Positions 44,801 to 51,748 of a stretch of DNA of 64,000 nucleotides are shown one piece after another. The position numbers and the translations under genes are program-made. A model generated the notes under the pieces. That model saw nothing but the letters and a program-made list of their open reading frames with translations, had not been told where the DNA came from and did not search any database. The DNA lies in the NCBI GenBank assembly GCA_002337125.1, contig DDFJ01000001.1:558001-622000 (forward strand), in the 5' to 3' direction. This DNA is from Chitinophagaceae bacterium UBA1931 (GTDB lineage Bacteria > Bacteroidota > Bacteroidia > Chitinophagales > Chitinophagaceae). Within the stretch, counting starts at the first letter, position 1. The number at the start of each line of letters is the position of its first letter.

Positions 44801-45219
44801 GACCGGAACAGGCAATTCAGTTTGATGTATTTAACAGTTGGACCACATCTGCAGATACTGCTGTGAAGTTTTATTCGGGTACTGCAGTTTATACAACTGA
44901 TTTTGCATGGAATGAAAACGGAAAAAATGTATCACTTCAAATTGATTCAGTTTACAATATTGCCACAGTGAAAGTAAACGGTATTGATTGCGGCACAGTA
45001 TGGACCTATCCTTACGCTGTAAATATTACAAAAGCATTAAAGCCCGGCAACAATACCATTGAAATTGCTGTAACCAACACATGGCATAACCGTCTTATTG
45101 CTGATGAACTTGTTGTTCCTGCAAAAAGAGTAACATGGACAACTGCACCTTTCCGGTTAAAAGATAAACCATTATTGCCTGCAGGTATTGTTGGGGAAGT
45201 AAAGTTGATTGTGGAATAG
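41854..45219 (+). CDS. GH106-like alpha-L-rhamnosidase
   Basis: The 1121-aa secreted protein starts at ATG 41854 with a signal peptide ending ADVTAQ. The catalytic barrel begins PWVFWYWMHGAVSKQGI and AMKQVGIGGAYLMP, typical of the GH106 family. C-terminal beta-sandwich domains with a galactose-binding-like fold follow (VNGIDCGTVWTYPYAV near 1055). GH106 enzymes remove alpha-L-rhamnose from rhamnogalacturonan and other complex glycans. It is the last gene of the co-directional locus and no clear terminator follows. Catalytic glutamates were not assigned. Confidence 0.88.
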   Translation: MYRKILLLVLFACLFLADVTAQKSIEQNFLNPPASAKPWVFWYWMHGAVSKQGITADLEAMKQVGIGGAYLMPIKDTTSSIPFQPTVRQLTPEFWSMVKFAMQEAKRLNLQLGMHVSDGFALAGGPWITPELSMQKLVWSKTYFKEGDTNKINLPKPEAYNDYYKDISVFAYPANCINPFCEVIPVPKVTASNGAKVAFLAFPHEGNETFKSDTACWIQYKYPQAYTCRSVKIRTGGNNYQALRLIVQSSDDGKQFSTVTRLDPPRHGWQDNDEDVTYAIPSTTAKYFRFVYDKDGSEPGAEDLDAAKWKPSLKVMGIFLSDEPVIHQYESKNGSMWRISKNTTELQVPADVAIPLKNILNITDKMDADGNLNWTPPVAGDWVIVRIGHTSTGHTNYTGGAGLGLECDKFNADAVKLQFNNWFAKAFSETDPSLAKQVLKLLHIDSWECGSQNWSDNFPAEFKKRRGYDLMPYLLVMTGVPLQDAETSEKVLHDVRQTIAELVNDVFYTVMKNEAHAKGCIVSAESVAPTMMSDGLLHYKNADLPMGEFWFNSPTHDKPNDMLDAISGAHVYGKKIIQAESFTTVRMDWSEHPGSLKIAGDRNFALGINKMVMHVFALNPFTDRKPGVTLDGVGLYFQRDQTWFQQSKAWIDYLTRCQALLQMGNPVVDIAVFTGEELPRRSLLPDRLVNTLPGIFGAEKVEAEKKRLENNGQPLRQKPDGVINSANMADPENWIDPLNGYSYDSFNPDALLLMKVKNGRVVLPGGASYAVLVFPDFHQGNPNNHSMSLPVAKKILQLLNDGAKMIMSKDYVQGEGMNDNDSELKNTIAEILKPGKKGKLVLTPYTDADFSKLGIEKDLFINNRNKTLNNTIAWTHRTTADAEIYFVSNQTSAAQQFSVQFRDGKDKYMELWDPISGAISDMSFDPKANKYEIGIPAGTSYFYVFRKAHSKGLAAMGTAPAKKIELVLPAKAWRVQFDKNFGGPEQAIQFDVFNSWTTSADTAVKFYSGTAVYTTDFAWNENGKNVSLQIDSVYNIATVKVNGIDCGTVWTYPYAVNITKALKPGNNTIEIAVTNTWHNRLIADELVVPAKRVTWTTAPFRLKDKPLLPAGIVGEVKLIVE

Positions 45220-45237
45220 AAGAGGAGGGAAAACGAT

Positions 45238-45366
45238 TTCGGGCTTTACGTTCGGGCGGGTTTCGGAGCACAAAGTTTCAATTTATTACTAAAGTTTATT
45301 AGAAGCACAACTCTCCAAATCTGTACGGCAGCTCGCCTGACGCAAAACCCGTGTAACCAGCAGTTA
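45238..45366. other. Inverted-repeat boundary next to the AT-rich genes
   Basis: CGGGCGGGTTTCGG near 45255 faces AAAACCCGTGTAACC near 45342, giving an imperfect inverted repeat about 90 bp across. Together with GCTGGTTAC on the minus strand beside the next gene's stop, it looks loosely like a recombination-site (attC-like) structure. This is a weak resemblance, and it could equally be a terminator or dispersed repeat. Confidence 0.25.
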
Positions 45367-45996
45367 TTATTTCGGCAGTTTTGTTTTGTCAACTAAGTTT
45401 GACAAGTCTATGCTGTAATATTGTTTTTGCCTAAGTTTATCGTCAGATACAATTTCAAATGATAATGTTTCGATTTTGATATTGTTTTCAGATGATGAAG
45501 TTTGCCCTTTCGCCCAAAAGGTCGTAGGATTGAAACCAACAAGATTATTATCAAGGTTTTTCCCGTCCATTTGTTTAACTATTGGTCTTGAATATGTCTT
45601 GTTAAATGTCCACTCGTTTAAATAGCCAATTCCATTACTGTCAACTGTCAAAATATTGCCGTCCACATTCGATAATACTAAATTGATTTCACCTCTATAT
45701 CCGTTGGGAACAATAATTGTCAATGTCGGTGAGTACAATTGGTAATGGAAGACTAAAAATGAAATCGCTGTCGTGATATAAAAAATCGTCAGAAAAGATG
45801 CCCGATTAAAAATTAGTTTTAAAATCCCTGTTAGTATTAAGCAACCTAGAATAATTCCAAATATCATCATTCCACCTAAGAAAAGTCCAGACAAAATCAT
45901 TCCTCCTGGCACATTTGTCAACTTAAAAAGCAATGTTGTCAAAAGTCCAACTGATAAAAGTCCGAATGTGATTTTTAGTTTACGGTCTGTCGTCAT
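45367..45996 (-). CDS. Hypothetical membrane protein (209 aa)
   Basis: The 209-aa protein has three N-terminal transmembrane helices (about 8-27, 33-60 and 67-88) and a C-terminal soluble domain of about 115 residues with IIVPNGYRGEINLVL and a beta-rich pattern. No family is recognised. The DNA is AT-rich compared with the catabolic locus, and the gene is on the opposite strand. GCTGGTTAC-like sequence lies just after its stop codon and TTACCAGC just before its start, suggesting a mobile or cassette-like unit. Confidence 0.6.
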   Translation of the reverse strand: MTTDRKLKITFGLLSVGLLTTLLFKLTNVPGGMILSGLFLGGMMIFGIILGCLILTGILKLIFNRASFLTIFYITTAISFLVFHYQLYSPTLTIIVPNGYRGEINLVLSNVDGNILTVDSNGIGYLNEWTFNKTYSRPIVKQMDGKNLDNNLVGFNPTTFWAKGQTSSSENNIKIETLSFEIVSDDKLRQKQYYSIDLSNLVDKTKLPK

Positions 45997-46133
45997 AATT
46001 GCTGGTAACTCAAAAATAGGAGCAATAGATCAATTTTTGCAAAAAACTGCTGCCGTGATATAAATAATTACAAATGAGTATTAAGGAGAAAAAAAGAGAA
46101 GAATACGCATATATCTTTCCTGAAAAAGCTTTC

Positions 46134-46847
46134 TCACTCTGCGTCATCGTTTATTTTCAGAAGATTTTTGGCATCCGAAATTTCAAATAAGTCTTTACTG
46201 ATTTTTAAAAGTTCCTGCGCTTCATTACTTGAGCAGAAGGAAGGGCTATGCCTGTAAACAATATTATATCTTCCTTTGTCAATTGCTTCAAATACATATG
46301 AAGTTCCATCTAAAACCAGATCGCAAGTTGAATCTTTGCCTTTAATTCCCCAGAAATTTATTTTGTCAAGTCTTGAAGCATATGAATTATAAAGTGTGTC
46401 TTTAAAATAGGCAAAGTTTGAAAATTTCAAATATCCTGAATAATAACCTCCTTTTCCATTAGTCACCTTGAAGGTAACCTTTGTGTCTTTGTTTATCCTG
46501 TCAAGCGTTATACAGTATGGGTTACTGAAAGTTGGTTTTACAATTAATCTGAGCCATTTTTTGTTTATGTCAATTTGTGATGGATCGACATAGGGCTCAT
46601 CTAAAGCATAAACAAATTCATCCAAATTATTAAGTGCTTTTGAATTATTGTAGAAAGTCTTCATGAAAAAAGAAAACTTATTGAGTGAGTCTGGATTGTC
46701 GTAATAACCATTTCCCGTTGCAATACTGTCAATGAAATATTGCTTAATTTCTTGTTCAGACCAATTGTATGTTTTGTCAGATTTTTCTGATTGTTGGCAA
46801 GATGAGGCTAACAAAGAAATTAAAACGAGAATGTTTAGTGTTCTCAT
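46134..46847 (-). CDS. Hypothetical lipoprotein (237 aa)
   Basis: The 237-aa protein has a lipoprotein signal with Cys17 in LLASSCQQS. The remainder is beta-rich, with a GKGGYYSGYLKFSNFAYF segment. No domain is recognised. It is AT-rich and co-directional with the preceding 209-aa gene; the two may be an acquired pair, but nothing links their functions. Confidence 0.65.
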   Translation of the reverse strand: MRTLNILVLISLLASSCQQSEKSDKTYNWSEQEIKQYFIDSIATGNGYYDNPDSLNKFSFFMKTFYNNSKALNNLDEFVYALDEPYVDPSQIDINKKWLRLIVKPTFSNPYCITLDRINKDTKVTFKVTNGKGGYYSGYLKFSNFAYFKDTLYNSYASRLDKINFWGIKGKDSTCDLVLDGTSYVFEAIDKGRYNIVYRHSPSFCSSNEAQELLKISKDLFEISDAKNLLKINDDAE

Positions 46848-47084
46848 AAAATGGCTACTTACTTATAAAAATACGGAACTCGTTTTGATAATGTGATGCA
46901 ATAGGTTTTGGATTTTTCTGGCGCAGGTCTCCCGACCTGATGCCAGTCTTTACTTATCCAAAAAAGCTTTTGCTGTTAATCCCACTATCCACTAATTACT
47001 ATCGGCTGCCGGCTTTCCACTATCGGCTATCCACTACCTACTACCGGCTATTTTCACCCTAAATCCCTCATATTTACCCTGTTG
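46848..47084. other. Intergenic region with CTATCGGCT-type repeats
   Basis: After the hairpin, short repeats of TACTATCGGCTGCC, CACTATCGGCTATCC and CTACTACCGGCTATT occur at about 46998-47052. Nothing else was recognised in this gap before the tandem array. Confidence 0.4.
46918..46946. repeat. Strong hairpin with GGTCTCCCGACC core
   Basis: CTGGC-G-CAGGTC, loop TCCC, GACCTG-AT-GCCAG form an almost perfect stem. The GGTCTCCCGAC core recurs as GGTCTTCCGAC at 7357-7373 (complement). It is likely a small dispersed palindromic repeat. Confidence 0.6.
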
Positions 47085-47483
47085 GAAAGGCATTTACATC
47101 GGCTGGACGACCATCTACATTTGATGGAAAGCCTCGTACATTGCCTGGATTGCAGTTTACACCGACTGGATGACAGCTTACATCAGCTGGAAAGACATTT
47201 ACATTGAATAGATGATCATTTACATTCGATGGAAGGTTTCGTACACTGACTGGATTGCAGTTTACACCGACTGGATGACAGCTTACATCGGCTGGAACGC
47301 CATCTACAAAGGCTGGAAAGGAAACTACATTAGCTGGAAGACAATCTGCAGTCAATGGAAAGCCATCTCAGCATAATGGAAACACATCTGCATCAGCAGG
47401 AAAACGATCTGCACACGTTGGAAAAACAACTACCGTTTCTGGAAAGGCAATAAGAGTAGATGGAAGATGTTCTTCACACAATA
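47085..47483 (-). repeat. Tandem array of 21-bp degenerate units, 19 copies
   Basis: Nineteen contiguous units keep an exact 21-bp register. On the minus strand a typical unit runs CAGTCGGTGTAAACTGCAAT plus C. The most conserved positions are the leading CA, GTGTAA or ATGTA in the middle and TTC or ATC at the end. Two adjacent units are repeated 105 bp apart, i.e. five units. The best unit matches array 1 at 15 of 21 positions, including GTGTAA and TGCAAT. A 93-codon minus-strand frame (heptads such as PADVSCH) is open here but has no signal, no start context and no counterpart in array 1. The array lies 233 bp downstream of the 415-aa gene in the same orientation. Confidence 0.92.
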
Positions 47484-47716
47484 AACAGACATCTGCAATG
47501 GTTCAGAAATAAACTGTCGGAAAGAAACAATAAACTACAAGCAGTAAATCACCATCTGCTGAAATGAAATGTTCATATTCAACATTGCAAAAGCCAATTG
47601 TCATTTAGTTACAACAATGCGCTTGTCTCAAACAAAAAAGAGTGAATGTGAAATTTGAAACAGCTTTCTGTTTCGCAATAAGTTGCCTGTAAAATCCTTA
47701 TTTAAGCGGTGGAGAT

Positions 47717-48964
47717 TTAATTCTTCTTATTCCTGTATTTCCTGTTCACCTTAGGATTGTTGAAGTATTTATCAGCATCCTTCGCATCATCCTGCAGTTC
47801 TTCCAACGGAACATCAATCAGCTGCAGTTGTATCTGCTTCAGATCGGTTTTCAGCTTGGTTGTTTTTTGAATGATGTCGGGATCTTTTTCTCCAATCAAA
47901 GTATTTTCCTGGAGAATATATTCCAAACGCCTGATGCTTGTACGTACAAGCGAAACAGAGTTCTGATCATTTACTTTATTGGGTGATACAGCTTCTTTCA
48001 CCGGCACCATGGTTACCCCAAATGCTGGAAAAATGCGGCCAAGATTTTTTTGCTGATCATTGGTGGATGTACTCAAAATAGTTCCGGCCAATGCAGAAGA
48101 GGATGCTGTCATATCAAACGCAACCCTTGAATTTTTTGTCTTCCTTATTTTTCTGTCCAGTGTTCTGAAAGTGTATTTCAGTGTTTGAATATATTTATTA
48201 TAATCAGCCACCACTTTATCATATTCCTGTTTCTTCAAAGGATAGTTGATGGCATCGTGTACAATAAGCTGCACAACCGCTGTATCCCTGTTCCTGAATT
48301 TATCTGATCCTGTAAAAACTATCCGAATTGTTTTTTCTTTGCCGGGTTCATTATCTTTCACAAAATCGTAAGGTGCCCACCATACAAACTCATCATTACA
48401 TTTAGAAATTGTATTTACTGTTTTGATGGGAATATTGCTTTCCCAGATAATGTTTTCAATCGGGAAGTTTCCGTTTTCACATCCAAGCTGGAAACGTACT
48501 GTATCACCTTCATCAACGTGAATAATGTTTGAAACTGATGGCCTTATTTTGGAAGCAATGATTTCTGTATTGAAGAAAACAATGGTAAAGAAAGTATCTA
48601 ACCGGTCAACAGGGTTATTCAGGTTCTGCACACCCAGCTGTACTTTATATTCGGCATCGTATTTCAGTTTGCCCGAAAGGAAATAAGATTTATCAGCTTT
48701 AAAAGTAAGCAGACCATTATCCTTGTTCACTCTTAAACCAAGCGGTGAGTTTTTCAGGTACCAATAGTAATTCTTCTGGTCTTTATTAATTTCCAGTTTA
48801 TAGTTCAGCGAACTGTCTACATGTACCGTAAAATAAGGATTCAGATTACGGATACGCAGCACAGTGTCTGTTACGTGGTTGAGTATGGTTGTGTCTTTTA
48901 TTTCCTGAGCTTTTACGTGCAATAGGGCAAAGGAAACCATAAAAACTGTTACTATCTTTTTCAT
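47717..48964 (-). CDS. Secreted Ig-like protein of unknown function (415 aa)
   Basis: The 415-aa protein has a signal peptide ending LLHVKAQ. Two to three beta-sandwich segments (cadherin-like: PLGLRVNKDNGLLTFKADKS near residue 73, and VDEGDTVRFQLGCENG near 150) lead to a helical, charged C-terminal half that ends in a very basic tail (NRKYRNKKN). No catalytic motif is visible. The domain pattern suggests a structural periplasmic or surface protein. It precedes the second 21-bp array. Confidence 0.75.
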   Translation of the reverse strand: MKKIVTVFMVSFALLHVKAQEIKDTTILNHVTDTVLRIRNLNPYFTVHVDSSLNYKLEINKDQKNYYWYLKNSPLGLRVNKDNGLLTFKADKSYFLSGKLKYDAEYKVQLGVQNLNNPVDRLDTFFTIVFFNTEIIASKIRPSVSNIIHVDEGDTVRFQLGCENGNFPIENIIWESNIPIKTVNTISKCNDEFVWWAPYDFVKDNEPGKEKTIRIVFTGSDKFRNRDTAVVQLIVHDAINYPLKKQEYDKVVADYNKYIQTLKYTFRTLDRKIRKTKNSRVAFDMTASSSALAGTILSTSTNDQQKNLGRIFPAFGVTMVPVKEAVSPNKVNDQNSVSLVRTSIRRLEYILQENTLIGEKDPDIIQKTTKLKTDLKQIQLQLIDVPLEELQDDAKDADKYFNNPKVNRKYRNKKN

Positions 48965-49012
48965 ACTGTTATTGCGAATATACTTATGTCTTTTGAATCG
49001 GGGAATGTTTTA

Positions 49013-49042
49013 ACAAAAATCCCCGGCGTAGATACACCGGGG
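49013..49042 (-). terminator. Rho-independent terminator of the Hsp20 gene
   Basis: On the minus strand, CCCCGGTGTA and TACGCCGGGG pair across a tiny loop (49021-49042) and are followed by ATTTTTGTT. It lies 45 bp after the Hsp20 stop. Confidence 0.75.
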
Positions 49043-49086
49043 AGTAAAACCAAAACCAACTTGCTATAACTAAGCACTAATTGTTT

Positions 49087-49518
49087 TTACTGAATTGAAA
49101 TTTGCTTTGCAGCTGCTTTTACTTCGGCTACCTTAGGCAGTAATAATTTTAACAGACCATCTTCATATTTTGCTTGGATGGCTTCTGCATTGATTTTATC
49201 ATCAATGGTAAAGCTGCGTTTGAAGCTCTGGTAATTAAATTCCCTGCGTACAACTTTTACATCTTCACTTTTCATTTCTTCTTTCTTTTCATAGCTGATG
49301 GTTAATAAACCTTTGTCAACCGTAATATTGAAATCTTCTTTTTTACGGCCGGGTGCATTCAGCTCAAGATGATAGGCATCGGCTGTTTCAACAATATTTG
49401 CAGCAGGGGTAAAGAGGTTGTTGATTGATTTGCCAAATGCAGGTAATTCATTAAAGAATTCATCAAAAAATGTGTTGATGTTTTTTTGAACCGGGTTGTG
49501 AACTTTTACCAATGTCAT
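49087..49518 (-). CDS. Hsp20 / alpha-crystallin small heat-shock protein
   Basis: The 143-aa protein is a cytoplasmic holdase chaperone that binds unfolding proteins. The alpha-crystallin domain (about 35-135) includes YHLELNAPGRKKEDFNI, LLTISYEKKE, FNYQSFKRSFTI and the C-terminal AKYEDGLLKLLLPK, which is the conserved GxLxxxxPK signature. A short N-terminus and a C-terminal tail (IQ) end the protein. It is divergent from the bacilliredoxin gene and has its own terminator. Confidence 0.95.
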   Translation of the reverse strand: MTLVKVHNPVQKNINTFFDEFFNELPAFGKSINNLFTPAANIVETADAYHLELNAPGRKKEDFNITVDKGLLTISYEKKEEMKSEDVKVVRREFNYQSFKRSFTIDDKINAEAIQAKYEDGLLKLLLPKVAEVKAAAKQISIQ

Positions 49519-49663
49519 AGTATTAATTTTTTATTGTTTACAATTTGGTATAGGATCATCAAACCATATTCCACTGCATTTTTTAAGTCATTAGTTCTGA
49601 TTTTTGAAGAATTTGTGCGACAAAAAGTCAAATAATTGTAATAAGAGGTGACAAAATTTCTTC

Positions 49664-49698
49664 TTTTGATTACTGTTGTAACTTTTATTTTAATTTTG
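49664..49698 (+). promoter_or_regulatory. Candidate promoter of the bacilliredoxin gene
   Basis: TTTTG (49664-49668) and TAATTTTG (49691-49698) match the Bacteroidota -33 and -7 boxes with a 22-bp spacer, slightly long. The ATG is 25 bp downstream. Confidence 0.5.
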
Positions 49699-49723
49699 AT
49701 GCTTATTAAAAAAATAATCAACT

Positions 49724-50140
49724 ATGTATCCAGCAGAAATAGTGCTCCCAATGAAGGAGGAAATGATCGAAGGTGGTTTTGATGAATTATTAACTCCTGA
49801 AGCTGTTGATTCAGCTTTAACTCAAAAAGGAACAAGTTTAGTTTTTATCAATTCAGTTTGCGGTTGTTCAGCAGGTAGTGCAAGGCCAGGTGTATTAATG
49901 GCTGTGAACAACAGTGGCAAACGTCCTGATCAGCTGTTGACCAGCTTTGCAGGTTTTGATAATGATGCGGTGAAAAAGATCCGTGAACATTTGTTGCCTT
50001 ATCCGCCAAGTTCACCATCAATTGCTTTGTTTAAAGATGGTCAGTTGGTGCATTTCATCGAGCGTCACAACATTGAAGGTCGTCCTGCACAAATGATTGC
50101 ACAAAACCTTATCAGTGCGTTTGAAGAGCATTGCAATTAA
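49724..50140 (+). CDS. Bacilliredoxin (BrxA/BrxB, YphP/YqiW family)
   Basis: The 138-aa thioredoxin-fold protein has the family active site Cys46-Gly-Cys48 in INSVCGCSAGSARPG and a full-length fold ending with ENLISAFEE-type helix. Bacilliredoxins remove bacillithiol from oxidised proteins in the cytoplasm, so the organism may use this thiol. It is monocistronic with a strong terminator, and divergent from Hsp20, which fits a stress-response neighbourhood. Confidence 0.93.
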   Translation: MYPAEIVLPMKEEMIEGGFDELLTPEAVDSALTQKGTSLVFINSVCGCSAGSARPGVLMAVNNSGKRPDQLLTSFAGFDNDAVKKIREHLLPYPPSSPSIALFKDGQLVHFIERHNIEGRPAQMIAQNLISAFEEHCN

Positions 50141-50164
50141 TTTTATTCGAATGAAAGAATTGAT

Positions 50165-50190
50165 CCCCGGCAAACAGCCGGGTTTTTTTT
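50165..50190 (+). terminator. Rho-independent terminator after the bacilliredoxin gene
   Basis: CCCGGC (50166-50171), loop AAACA, GCCGGG (50177-50182), then eight T. Confidence 0.9.
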
Positions 50191-50251
50191 TATTGATCAT
50201 TTTGTTCTTAGATTGTGCATCCATTGAATTATCTATAAACAACAGAACAGC

Positions 50252-51682
50252 ATGAAAACCCGTAGACAGTTTTTACAAACAGCCGGAGTATTATCAGCCG
50301 GATTAATGATTGACCAGAACAATCTTTTTGCCAGAGAAAAATTTTCATTCGAAACAAACAGGCCACCACTTGCACAACGAAAGTTTACAAGCAAGGCAGT
50401 GGAGGATACAATTGTTCAGCTTAAAAAACAAATTGCAAACCCGGAACTGGCATGGATGTTTGAGAATTGTTTCCCCAATACACTTGATACAACCGTTGAT
50501 TTTGAAATCATCAATGGTAAGCCTGATACCTATGTTATTACCGGTGATATTGATGCTATGTGGCTTCGTGACAGTACTGCACAGGTGTGGCCTTATATTT
50601 CGCTTGTGAAAAATGACAAGCCTTTGCAGGAACTGGTAAAGGGTGTTATTAACAGGCAAACAAAATGCATCTTGCTCGATCCTTATGCCAATGCTTTTTA
50701 TAAAGATGAAAATAAAGTAAGTGAATGGAAGGATGACATTACAAAAATGAAACCCGGCATTCACGAACGAAAATGGGAAATTGATAGTTTATGCTATCCA
50801 ATCCGTCTTGCACATGGTTATTGGAAAGAAACAGGTGATGTTTCTGTATTCGATAGTAACTGGAAACAAGCTATGCGTCTTGTACTGCAAACATTCAAAG
50901 AACAACAGCGTTTGAATGGTCACGGGCCTTACAGTTTTCAACGTAAAACAGCATGGGCAACCGATGGTGTTCCATTAAGCGGTTATGGCTATCCTGTAAA
51001 ACCCAATGGTTTGATTTGTTCAACCTTCAGACCAAGCGATGATAGTACGTTGTTTCCTTACCTTATTCCAAGTAACCTGTTTGCAATTGAAGTATTAGGC
51101 TATCTCGCTACAATACTTGCATTACCTGCATTAAACGAAACCGCACTTGCAAACGAAGCAAAGCAACTGCAGCAGCAGGTGAAAAAAGCTTACCTGCAGG
51201 ATGGCATTATCAATCATCCAAAATTTGGAAAAATTATTGCCTTTGAAGTAAATGGGTTTGGTAGTTTTCATATGATGGATGATGCGAATGTTCCTTCATT
51301 GTTATCGCTGCCTTACTTAGGTGCTGTTAAAGCAAATGATCCGCTTTATCTGAATACAAGAAAAGTAGTGCTTTCAGAAAACAATCCATTCTTCTACAAA
51401 GGAAAAGTAGCTGAAGGTGTAGGCGGGCCGCATACAGGTGTTGATACTATCTGGCCAATGAGTATTATTTTACGTGGTATTACCAGTATAGATGAAAAAG
51501 AAATCAAACATTGCTTTGATATGCTGGTACATACACATGCAGGAACAGGGTTTATTCACGAATCATTCCATAAAGATGATGCAAGCAAGTTCACAAGAAA
51601 ATGGTTTGCCTGGGCAAATACACTTTTTGGAGAGTTTGTATTAGAAACGTCAAGAAAAAATCTGGGCCTGCTGAAAGGCTGA
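50252..51682 (+). CDS. GH125 exo-alpha-1,6-mannosidase-like protein
   Basis: The 476-aa protein has a twin-arginine-like signal (KTRRQFLQTAG) and an (alpha/alpha)6 barrel. GH125 markers are PDTYVITGDIDAMWLRDSTAQVWPY (in two parts, near residue 90), DEWKDDITKMKPGIHERKWEIDSL-like substrate segment near 165, and the C-terminal FIHESFHKDDASKFTRKWFAWANTLFGE. Members hydrolyse alpha-1,6-mannosides without a metal. The protein is likely exported to the periplasm by the Tat system. It is not linked to other mannan genes here. Confidence 0.92.
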   Translation: MKTRRQFLQTAGVLSAGLMIDQNNLFAREKFSFETNRPPLAQRKFTSKAVEDTIVQLKKQIANPELAWMFENCFPNTLDTTVDFEIINGKPDTYVITGDIDAMWLRDSTAQVWPYISLVKNDKPLQELVKGVINRQTKCILLDPYANAFYKDENKVSEWKDDITKMKPGIHERKWEIDSLCYPIRLAHGYWKETGDVSVFDSNWKQAMRLVLQTFKEQQRLNGHGPYSFQRKTAWATDGVPLSGYGYPVKPNGLICSTFRPSDDSTLFPYLIPSNLFAIEVLGYLATILALPALNETALANEAKQLQQQVKKAYLQDGIINHPKFGKIIAFEVNGFGSFHMMDDANVPSLLSLPYLGAVKANDPLYLNTRKVVLSENNPFFYKGKVAEGVGGPHTGVDTIWPMSIILRGITSIDEKEIKHCFDMLVHTHAGTGFIHESFHKDDASKFTRKWFAWANTLFGEFVLETSRKNLGLLKG

Positions 51683-51748
51683 GATGGGTGAGTGATTTCA
51701 CATTTCAATACAGGATTTTAACCTATCATTGCAACTCAAATTAAGAGC

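Noticed and set aside
20455..45219. Complete D-apionate pathway with named genes (oiaK, oiaX)
   Set aside because: Only the kinase and RLP fit; dehydrogenase, lactonase and oxidoisomerase partners were not recognised, so gene symbols were not assigned.
47074..47355. Minus-strand 93-codon frame in the second array as a Val/Pro-rich heptad protein
   Set aside because: The array continues upstream of the ATG with the same period, so the start is arbitrary; treated as non-coding repeat DNA, though a small coding role is not fully excluded.
47085..47483. CRISPR array
   Set aside because: Units are directly abutting and degenerate, with no constant repeat plus unique spacers and no cas genes.
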